Source: Rhynchosporium graminicola
Lineage: Eukaryota > Ascomycota > Leotiomycetes > Helotiales > Ploettnerulaceae
NCBI GenBank assembly: GCA_900074885.1
Contig: FJUW01000008.1
Coordinates: forward strand, 631,561 to 695,560
Direction: 5' to 3'
Length of the DNA stretch: 64,000 bases
Below are positions 54,932-64,000 of this stretch, piece after piece. A program made the translations under genes and the position numbers. The notes under the pieces were generated by a model. That model worked only from the letters and a program-made list of their open reading frames with translations, searched no databases and was not told where the DNA came from. Position 1 is the first letter of the stretch, and the number at the start of each line of letters is the position of its first letter.

Positions 54932-56792
54932 ATTGAAAGTTTGTCTGGGGTTTAGGGGAAACGATCAATTGAGATACGATGTGGGTTTAGCTGTGAAGGT
55001 GAAATGGAGGGAGGCCTCCGAAGATATGGGTAAGAGGCGGGCGGGTAGGCAAGAGGAAAGAAGCACGGGCGCGTCGTTTACCTTGATCTCTGCCGAGGAG
55101 AGGAGAGGAGAGGAGAGGAGACGGCGGATCGGGCGTCACGTTTTGTCTCAGTCTCGCCTGCTGCTCTGTTTGACCGATTTTCAGAAAGAGTGACGTTGGC
55201 TGCAGTTATGATCAATATCCCGACTCCGACATCAATCTTTACCTGATCTAGAGACTGAAATGTGAAACCGCAGATGCACTACAGCAGTTCTACAAACAAC
55301 CAATGGCAGTATACTCATTACTCCACAGCATCAAGCATATTCCAATGATTGGAGCCGTGAGCTACGTATAGTATATATCCTACCTAACTAGGGACGGGAC
55401 GGGACGGGACCGGTGTATTGTATGGGTAAGGCATAGATAGATAGATAGATAGCTCAACCCAGTCTGATGGTGCAGGTTTCACCGGACGGATGCATCTTAA
55501 GTGGATCATTCGTTCATTCGTTCATTCATTCATTCATTCATTGGATGGCGTCAGGTACAAGGAGGAGATGAAGGTCCGGTCCGGTTGGGTGGGTGGTATT
55601 ACGTCGTCGTCCCTTTCCTCGCTTCTTTCTCCCTTTGTTCTTATACTTCCGTCCGTAGAGTGAAGTGGGCTTGGCGGGCTCGGTGGGGGTGGGTTACTTG
55701 GTACATGCGATTGTTGGAATGCCATGGCCTGGCGTGGCGTGGCGTGGCGTGGCGTGGGCTGAAAAGTTTGTGAAGGTTTGATGATCCATCCCATCGACGT
55801 TTAAAGTAGATAGATATATACATAGATAGATAGATAGGTAGATGGGTAGATAGGTAGGTAGGTCGTAGGTAGGGAGGGAGAACAATCAACTGAGTTTGGA
55901 CTCATGCTAGCTTTCGTACTGTATTGTATGTATGTATGTATGTATCAGAGGAATGATGGTGAGCCTTGGAATCAAGGTTGTGCGTGTCACTGCTTTTGTG
56001 TGCAGCTTCTGAAGGGTTATCTATGTACTTTCGTACTCGAGTCCCATTCTTTCTTTTCATAGGTACGTACCTAGGCACCTACCTACGCCAAAAAAAGATC
56101 AGATGCATGACATGAAGGTCGAACCTCGAACATTAGAACGCAATGACGTCGAAAGGCTAAGTAAGATAAGAGTAACCGAGATCTGCGCTAGCTTGATCAC
56201 ATTAGGGTACTAGTAGTAGCTGGCTGGCTGGCTGGCTGGCTGGCTGGAATCGTCACGTGCGTGTGAAAACATTCCGGGGATCGGAATCTAAGAAAGGAAT
56301 GTACCCGAGGGTTCAACTTCGGCGTGGAAAACTTTGCAGGAGGACAGCTGGAATCGGGTTTTACGGACGGGCGGGCTCGTGGGCGAGATACAACGTCAAG
56401 AGACTCTTCTGCTGGCCGTCTGCTGTTTGCTGAATTCCAAGTTTTCTTTATCAACCAAGCGAGGAAATGAGGTCGACGAGCGTGGACCGAGAGACAGGTA
56501 GGTAGGTTGGTAGGTAGGTAGGTAGGTAGACACGCTAGGTGCGAGCGGTTTCCTCAGCTGTAGCCGAGGCATCTCTGTTCAGAGAGGATCTGATGCAATG
56601 AGCATATCTGATTATGCATGATTGACTTCCGATCTTTTATCTAACTAACTCACATGTTTCCGTGACAGAAGAAAACTCGCTCGTGAGATTGAAGTACGAG
56701 GACGCTTTTATTCCTCTACTCCAAACTATGCAAAACATAACGACGAAGGCAAGCTCGAGTACAGTCTCGACTCTCTATTCACCCACAGCTTA
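54932..56792. other. Catalase upstream region with many short tandem repeats
   Basis: No gene recognised over 1.86 kb. It contains the catalase promoter on the left and the 3' flank of RRP5 on the right. Open frames here (up to 135 codons) run through simple repeats and are not coding-like. Confidence 0.55.
55095..56530. repeat. Cluster of nine microsatellite arrays
   Basis: Arrays of 4-5-bp units: GAGGA-type near 55095-55121, GGGAC 55391-55410, ATAG 55432-55452, CATT/CGTT 55506-55541, GGCGT 55731-55757, AGATAG/AGGTAG 55807-55863, GTAT 55926-55945, GGCT 56220-56248 and GTAG 56496-56530. Each is short and partly imperfect. They are likely polymorphic between strains. Confidence 0.85.
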
Positions 56793-59700
56793 CTACTCCT
56801 CACCACCTTTCGCAGCCTCCTTCCTCTTCGCCGCCGCAGTAACCCACTCCTGCGTCTTCGCAAGCACCTTCTCCCGACTCTTCTTGTCCCCATTCCCCTC
56901 CTCCCACTCACTCCACCTCCTGAACCAAGCCACCGCCTGCTTCGGCTTCAATCCCTTGTTCGTCTTAACCATCCTCTCAAAAACACCCCTCACAACATCC
57001 TTTTCGCCCTGTGCGACCTCCAGATCCAATAACTGATTCCAGATATCGAGACGTTTGGGGAAGGTTGTAAGTAAGGCTTCGAACATTGTGCGGCCGCGCT
57101 CCGGAGAGCCAGCTGTGGAGTGAAATTCGAGGGAGGCGAACTTTAGTGTTAGAGCGATATGCTCGTGTGGTGGGAGGGATTGTTTGGCGCGGGAGAGTAG
57201 GGCGCGGGCGCGGTCGGGAGAGGAGAGGGTGGTGAACAGGAAGTGTGCGTAGTTTGTCCAGACGGCCGGGACTTGAGAGAATTTCTTGACCAGGACTTGG
57301 AAGAGGTCGTCGGCTTTCTGTGGGGATGTTAGTTATTTTACTTGGAAGTATCTACAGGATAGATGAGGACTTACGCTGTGCTTGCCAGACTGGATGTAGA
57401 TGCTGATTAATCTCTCGTGTATCTCCTGCGCATCGTTGTATTGACATGCTTCCTTGAAGACTTCCTCTACTGTTTCGTCCCTCCCATAAACAACCTCCAA
57501 ATTGAGCAGTGCGATCCAGACATTCAGCTTTTCAGTCTCTTCACCGATGTTGATCGTCTTGATAGCTCGCTCAAATACGTCTCGTGCATCCTTCCGCTCA
57601 CCCAGCTTCATCTGGAATGCCATGTATTGAATCCAGAGATCACCAGAGTTTGGCTCGCCGATAAGGAGACGTTCGAAGTCGCTGACCGATTGCGGGCCGT
57701 TGACATCAAGGTCGCCAGTTCGATCGACGGTGATCTCGGCTTTTCTGCGCTTCTTCTTCTTCGTCTTCTCCCCAGTTGCTTCACTGTCCGATCCGGCATC
57801 CGATTGATAGTCCATCTCGTCAAGGGCGTTTCCAGACCAGTCGAATCCTCCTGTGCTGAGTGCAGGTACACCGGCATCATCCGCATCAGGCATCCCTTCA
57901 TCCGATTCTGCGCCATCTTGATCCTCGTCACTGCCAATGTCTTTAACATTGTCCAGATCGATACCTCCATCCTTCTCCTCTTCCTCGACTTCATCATCAT
58001 CATCAGAATCTCCAGTGATTTTGACGCCCTGCATGCCGCTTAAATCTTCATCATCGCTATCATCATCTGACTCAATATCGCCAATGTCCGAGGCTTTGAG
58101 TCCGAAACTGATCCGCTTCGTGTCTCTTTTGATACTTATGATCTTGGCTCTGACAGCATCACCCTCCTCATAAAGTTTCTTCACATCTACGACGCGCTTC
58201 TTGTCAGACATGTGAGTGTGATGACAAAGCCCGCTGAGATTTTGCGATCCATCGATCACAATGAAGACGCCATAGTCTTCCACCTTTCTGACCTTTCCAG
58301 TAACAATTTGGCCAACTCTGAGGTCGTTGAAGCTTAACGGAGCAACGTAATCCTTATCAAGCACTGATGCTTTCAGACTCATATGAACGTGGTTCTTGGC
58401 ACGATCGACGAAGGTAATTTTCCCCTTGACTAGCTGATCGACCCGGAACTCATTCTGCCACTCCTTAATGTAAGAATCTGATAGCTCTGCCACACGAACC
58501 CACGCAGTGACTTTCCCGCCCAAGTCAACGAACAATCCTCCGTCGGAAACATTGTTTACGAATCCTCGTACGATGTCGTTGGTCTTCACCTGCGATACTG
58601 ATGATATCTCAGGATCTTTCACCTCGAGCGACGAGTTCAAGACCCTCGAAGGCCGCGTTGAAAGTCTGATCTTCTTATTAGGTAAATCAATATCAGTCAC
58701 GCAGACCCGAACAATCTCATTCTTTGTGTACTTGGTCGGATCTGCTTCGGAGTAGTCATCTGCCAGGTCGGTGAGCTTGACAGGAGCTGAGAGACTGTCG
58801 CTGAGTTGAACCATGATGTGTCTCTCATTGGTCTTTGTAACTTTCCCGGCAACAACCTGTCCTTTACTTAGGCCTTTGAGTGTCAATGGCTCGGAAGACT
58901 GTGCTGAGCGAGCCGATAGATCAAGGCGATTGTTTGCAGCGTCAACATGTTTGACATGGACTCTTATAGCTGAGCCGATAGGGAAGTTGCCCTCGAGGTC
59001 CTGGAGCTTGGAAACATCGTCGGAAACATCTAGGGCCAAGATTCTTCCCCGTACATTGGGAGAGAGGTTGACCCATATGTAGCTCTCCTGGATGTTATTC
59101 ACATATGCAATCCACGAGGACCCTTGCTTGACCTGGTCAAGTGAAAGTGGCTCTTGAGGCTTGCTGGTTTGGTCACTTGATTTGGCAGATAATTCGAAAA
59201 CCAGAGTCTTGCCTGACCTATGTGATATCGGTAAGAAGCGATGATTCCGTGCGTCGTGAATGCCGAGGACTCGAACATTGAGGATTTGCTTAGGTGAGAA
59301 TGACTTGAGAGGTCTTTTGCGATCTTTGATGTCATCCCACGAATCAAATATTTGGGATACGTCTATCCGACCTTGGATGTTATCCGCCAGCTGTACATTG
59401 ATTTGGGTGTCTTTGACCGAGGCAATCCTCGCCTTTGTCAATCTACCCAGTGTGAGATCATCGAGGCTCTCAAGCGTCGAGTCCACTGGATTCACAGCTG
59501 CTTGATTGACAGCCACCGAAGGTACAGACGGTTGCGCTGGCTCTTGTGGGGCTGCAGAATCAACCATGGCCAATTGGAATTGTTGTTGCCCATGGTCAAC
59601 TCTGACAATCTTCACTTCCAGTGTTTGGTTCTTCTTTAGGCCGAAGTCTGGAAGTTGCATTGCTTCTGCGCTCAGTTTCACCTTCGGTAGCAAGCCAGTA

Positions 59701-62295
59701 AGACCTCCTGCAAATTGGACAAAAACAGCAGTGACGGTGATGTTTCTGACAAATCCATGGACAACCTTGTTCTCCTTCACATCCTCGAAATTCCTCAAAA
59801 GGAGCGATGCTTTGGAATCCTGGATGAGACTTGGCTTGTTGGTCAAGACAATCAAGTGCTTAGGCTCGTTCTTTTCGAGGACCAGAAGATCTGTCAAAGA
59901 TTGCCCAACACGGATCTTCTTAAACGCAGATGCATTCTTTTGCGGTGACCCGTCGGTGAGATGTGCCACAGAAAGACTAGCCCGCAGACCTTGCAAATCG
60001 AGAGAAATGCTGTCGCTAAGCTTCTCAGTAACGACGGCAGATACTGTCTCGCCTACTTTCAGCTTTTTCATGATAGCTTGCTGAGCAAGGCCGAACGCTG
60101 AAGGATCTTTGCAAGATACAGTCAACTTCTCTTCTTCTGGGCTAACGTTTAGAACGTGGACATTGACCACCTGTCCGATACGGAAATGCTGGCTGGGATC
60201 CTTGATATATGCCTCACTCATTTCGGCCACAGGAAGGAAGCCACGAACAGTTCCGTAGAACTGAACGACAGCACCATTCGGGAGGATATTGACAATTGTA
60301 CCGGGACTATGCATGCCAACAGTAATGTTGTCGTAGGATACGAATATCTCGGCGTCTGAGTTTACTAATGTCTTCTTGAGCGTAAGGCGGATTTGTCGTT
60401 TGCCAGGATCTGTTGATAAAACTCTAGCTGTGATTAGAGATCCCTCTTTGAACTTCTTCTCAGGATGGAGCAACTGAACATCTGACATATGGGCTTCGGA
60501 TACGAGTCCAGTAATACCTTCTGCCAGGTTCAATAACACACCTCCCACTCCTCGCTCATTCACAACTATTTTCTCGACCTTTCCTTTGACTACGGAGCCG
60601 ATGGTAATGTCCTCGATTCGAAGAAAGGGCTGCGCAAGAATTGTCTCTTCAAACGAGACGAGATAAATACCATCAAGTGGGTTATATCCGATTACTCTTC
60701 CACGATGCTTCGATCCAGTCTTGTAGTGTCCAGTAGTTTCCGAGAGGGTTTCAATCTTTCCATCCTTGACTCTGGAAATGTGCACAAATCCAGAGACACC
60801 TTTCAGGCCCAAGTCAACGAACAAACCCATTCCAGGTTCAACTTTCTGGACTGTCACTTCCTCAACGACAGCGGAAAGCGGTAAAATGTCAAGAGGATTC
60901 TTCTTCTGCTTATCCTGTATGGCTTGATGAGACGAGAGGAACATAACGTGGTCTAGCAGCGAAAATCCCAACTTAGCAGGCTGAGCATTGGGAAAAGTGC
61001 AAATTACTCTTCCTTTAATCCTGCTACCAATCTTGTATCTCTTTTCTAGATCTGTGTCACTTGCCCCTGCACCTGAATGCGTCAAATCGGCTGTAACGTC
61101 GAGCATACCCATAACTTTTCCAGAAATTCCTCTTGGGGTGATATCTGCCACCAAGATTTCTACAGCAGTGCCAGGAAGGAAGGCATCGATAGTTGGAGCC
61201 TCAGAAAGATAATTTGGCTTTTTTGGGTGTGCGATTTTGGCCGGATCAATACACAGCTTGATAGTCTTACCATTGGAATTGAGACCAGTTATTGTGCACA
61301 AGAAGACGGCTCCTTCCTGAATGCTGGAAAAGCTCATTCCAGATCCGATGTCGTTGGAGGACATGAATCCTCTGATCGTTGGGTCCGAAAGACCGAGCTC
61401 CATGATAAGACCATGATCCTCTACACTTTCGACCGATGCCATAATTGTGTTATTAACCACCACGTTTTGCGGAGTCAGAGCGCTGTTTGATTGTTGCGGG
61501 CTAAGTGATAGCTCAATATGCCTCTTTGCCTTGCCAGACGCAGCCGCCTCTTCGTCTTTGGTCGATACGACATATGCTCGGAGGTACTGGCCGACTTTGA
61601 ACAGCTTCTTCAGGTCCACATCTTCTATCTCGGTCTCTTCGTCATCTTCTTCGTCGGCCGCAATAGTAGCTTCGATCCTTTGGGTGATCTTGTCGGATAT
61701 AGATGTGATTGGTACATAACCCGTAAGATTATTCGGTAATGAAAGGGCGATATCAAGGTCATTGATCTGCGAAACTTGTCCAAGAACTAAAGATCCTGCG
61801 ACCAAACGCTGTCAAATGTCAGAAGATGATTAATATGCGTGTGGTGTAACATACCTGGTAACTCAAGCCCTCGATCCTGACAATTTCCTCCTCGGGCTCA
61901 GGAGCGCTATTTCCTTTCTTTCCATCTGCTTTCCTTTTCGGCTTCGATCTAGACTTCTTCTTTCCTGTAGTTTCGCCATCTTCCCCTGCTTCTTCGGTAG
62001 TTTGAGCCTTTGCGCCTTGCTCGAACAAAACATCTCTAGTCGCCTCAATTTGGATTTGCTTGTGTTCCAATGGTGTCAAAAGACTTGCGCCACCTCGAGG
62101 AAAGGCAGCATCTTCCTCGCGCAGCTGTGATATTTTCGGGGCATGTGGGATCTTTGCCTTGGTTGGCTTTTCTCCTTCCTGCTCATCTGCTCTTGGCCTC
62201 TTCGAAGGTCGATCGTCACCGTCCACAGGGTTTCGAGATCGCGCAAAGGATTCGTTGGTCGGACCAGTCTTCCTCTTTTTCTCAATCGGTGCCAT
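56793..62295 (-). CDS. RRP5: RRP5, rRNA biogenesis protein with S1 and HAT repeats
   Basis: Exons 62295-61855, 61808-57375 and 57317-56793 total 5400 nt (1799 aa). A charged N-terminus (KKRKTGPT, KKKSRSKPKRKADGKK) leads into about a dozen S1 RNA-binding repeats, for example VLGQVSQINDLDIALSL, VQKVEPGMGLFVDLG, GFVNNVSDGGLFVDLG and VTGKVRKVEDYGVFIVID. After an acidic linker (about residues 1390-1500) come HAT/TPR-like helices: FERLLIGEPNSGDLWIQYMA, DVFERAIKTI and RLDIWNQLLDLE. Yeast Rrp5 is the only factor needed for both 18S and 5.8S/25S rRNA maturation: S1 repeats bind the pre-rRNA at ITS1 and the HAT region serves the 18S branch. The length agrees with filamentous-fungal orthologues. Splice phases all fall on codon boundaries. 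Confidence 0.96.
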
Positions 62296-62973
62296 GATAT
62301 ATGTTTGGCGTGGCTATTGAAATGTGTACTGGAAAAACGTCCGCGGCATCGCATCAATACTTGAGCTTCTTGAACTTTTTTTGATGGAACTTTTTTGGCG
62401 GGGAATCAGCTTAGCGCAGCCGATTGTGGCAGGGGTCTAGTACCGTACAGCAAGTAGCCTTGCCTCGCGCCTCGTTTGCCTAGCAGTTACTCATTGAAGA
62501 TATTAGCCATCAAAGAGGTCTTCTATGGTTGTTTATCATAACAAGTTAGACCACTCATGAGTTGATGTAGAGTCAAATATTATATCGAATCAAAACATTT
62601 TTAGTTTCCCTTTTCCTCCACCGAGTTGTGCACCTTGGGTTTCGTTAACACAGACACTCCAAGCTTCCATAGCGACAACTTCTGCCTTGTGTCACTTATT
62701 CTACATTGGTAAATCGGCCTATTGACTTTCACAATTCTGCAGTCCCATTCAGTCTCCAACTCGATAAGGGAAAGTGATTCAAGACGGGAGTATTGAAATT
62801 ACGTAAGCCATTCTTGCCCAACTGACAGTTGGACCATGAGACGTTGCGGGGTTGGCATCAGGCTGCCAAGTATTTCAAGTCAACGCAGTACAAACGAAGC
62901 ATATTGCTATACACCTCAACTCAATATTCGCTCGCCCTGCGTGGATAAATATCTGCGTCTTTTTCCTTCTTTA
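62296..62973. promoter_or_regulatory. Shared divergent promoter region of RRP5 and the right-edge gene
   Basis: 678 bp between divergent start codons. No gene inside. No individual element assigned. Confidence 0.5.
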
Positions 62974-64000
62974 ATGGGATCATTACGGAAATCTAAAAGA
63001 GCACGAACCAAGCCACCAAATGTGGACGAACCAGCGAATGGAAGTACCTCGACATTGCCACAAGTAGAGGACAGCCCTTCGACGGCGACACCTTCGACTT
63101 CGGCCACCGATAGTACTAAAGACTCTTCTGATAAGAGAAGAGATGCCCCAAATCCCTCGAAGAGTATGAGACCTGAAGCTAGTGCCTCGAGGCCCGTAAG
63201 TTTCTAGACATTACACCGTCTCTTACATGCTAACTCTGGTCGTAGCTTAATACCAAGGGAAGTTGGTATGGAACCTGGCCTCGGAAAGCTGTCGCTTCTA
63301 CTCAGGTAGCCCGAGAGTCGATACTGGCAGATAAGCCCACGAACTCTTCCACTGTTGACCTAAGTCGATTCGAAGCAAAGAAAAATCCAACTAGACCAGG
63401 AACTCCAGCAGCCCGGCCTCCTTCTATGTATCTTGGAAAAAGCAAGGAGACTTTGGATATCACTATGGGAGAAGCTCTAAAGCCGGAGGGACTGGCAGAT
63501 AAGGATGGCAAAAAGGGAGACCAGCTTATGTCGAATACTAACAATGTAGCCACGGAAGAATCTCAGAAAAAGCAATCAGAAGCTTCTGAAGTACCCAGTC
63601 AACCGAAGACAGAGCAGGATCCTGTTAGACCTTCCACGGCCTCTGGCTGGCTAGGAGCATGGCTCAGCAGGCCGACTGCGACGACGGAGCTGACAACTAC
63701 ATCCGATAAGCCTAGCGAGGCAGTTGAGACGGTGAATGGAAGTTCGGAGGAGCAAGTTTCAAAACCAGCAGAAGTTACGGAGACAATTGGAAACATTGCT
63801 CAAAAAAGTACGGAACAGACTGCGCAACCAGCTACACAACCCTTGGCTGCTTCTTGGTTCGGCTTATGGTCGACTGCAGCCCCATCTACGGCTGCAGAAG
63901 CTCCCGACCAACAGCTGCCTGTGAAAGTTGCCGAAAGTGACTCGGACACAGTAATGGGAGATGCCTCAGCGATAGTCTCAGCAGAAAGCCCTATAGCAGC
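62974..64000 (+). CDS. Partial gene: disordered Trp-motif protein running off the right edge
   Basis: Exon 1 62974-63195 and exon 2 from 63246 (donor GTAAGT, branch GCTAAC, acceptor CGTAG) stay open to the window end, giving at least 325 codons. The start MGSLRKSKRARTKPP is chosen over upstream in-frame ATG-like codons because the sequence before it is not protein-like. The visible part is Ser/Thr/Pro/Glu-rich and disordered, with recurring tryptophan motifs: GSWYGTWPRK, SGWLGAWLS and ASWFGLWS. A folded domain may lie beyond the edge. I do not recognise the protein with certainty; several fungal proteins with a C-terminal hydrolase domain have such an N-terminus, but that is a guess. Confidence 0.7.

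Noticed and set aside
55501..55889. Frames of 60-90 codons through tetranucleotide repeats
   Set aside because: Repeat-encoded peptides (SFIHSFI, STHLPIYLS) with no coding evidence.
57417..58043. 208-codon plus-strand frame
   Set aside because: Lies antisense within RRP5, which is continuous and conserved on the minus strand.
1..64000. tRNA genes and CRISPR arrays
   Set aside because: No T-loop GGTTCRANYCC pattern with matching stems was found by eye, and no spaced direct-repeat array; a tRNAscan run would settle the former.

Overview
The window is nuclear DNA of a filamentous ascomycete. The reasons are dense intron-containing genes with short introns (about 45-170 nt) using GTRNGT donors, CTRAC-type branch sites and YAG acceptors; long unprocessed fungal orthologues (MKT1, SPB1, POT1, RRP5, APP1, importin alpha, a large-subunit catalase); a RAX1-type RGS membrane protein; and decayed copies carrying C-to-T nonsense changes that resemble repeat-induced point mutation. 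The style of the genes suggests Leotiomycetes (Helotiales), but that placement is inference.

Region 1 (1-15.8 kb) is accessory and gene-poor. It holds an ankyrin-repeat pseudogene, a RAX1-like RGS membrane protein, and a loose set of uncharacterised proteins with a CxH...CxxC cysteine/histidine signature (starts at 1867, 9549 and 11030 and an ATG-less fragment at 12343-13053). A lineage-specific protein with two C-x2-C-x3-H-x3-C knuckles follows (14136-15749). About 4.8 kb (4767-9548) has no recognisable gene.

Region 2 (16-32 kb) is conserved core with some secondary genes: MKT1 (XPG-like post-transcriptional regulator), an orphan ORF upstream of it, a 2-oxoglutarate/Fe(II) dioxygenase, importin alpha divergent from telomere protein POT1, an NmrA-like NAD(P)-binding protein, and a Ser/Thr/Pro-rich single-pass membrane protein.

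Region 3 (33-49.6 kb) has a candidate small secreted protein, SPB1 (2'-O-rRNA methyltransferase) divergent from CDT2 (WD40 substrate receptor of CRL4), a frameshifted pseudogene, a Tim17/22/23-type protein divergent from eIF4B (TIF3), a JMJD7-like JmjC oxygenase and the phosphatidate phosphatase APP1.

Region 4 (49.6-52.6 kb) is a repeat island. It contains a hairpin-rich cluster built on ACTCA pentamers and a 663-bp terminal-inverted-repeat element with a perfect 8-bp target-site duplication. On its minus strand that element carries a 136-codon open frame with no ATG, the most unusual object in the window.

Region 5 (52.6-64 kb) has the large catalase, a 1.45-kb stretch with nine short tandem repeat arrays, RRP5 (about 1799 aa, S1 repeats plus HAT repeats) and, divergent from it, the start of a protein that runs off the right edge. 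Two genes for ribosomal RNA maturation (SPB1, RRP5) and two translation-related genes (TIF3, MKT1) lie in the window but are not adjacent.

Exon coordinates were worked out by hand from reading frame, splice consensus and family continuity. For each multi-exon gene with a recognised family, the summed exon lengths are divisible by three.
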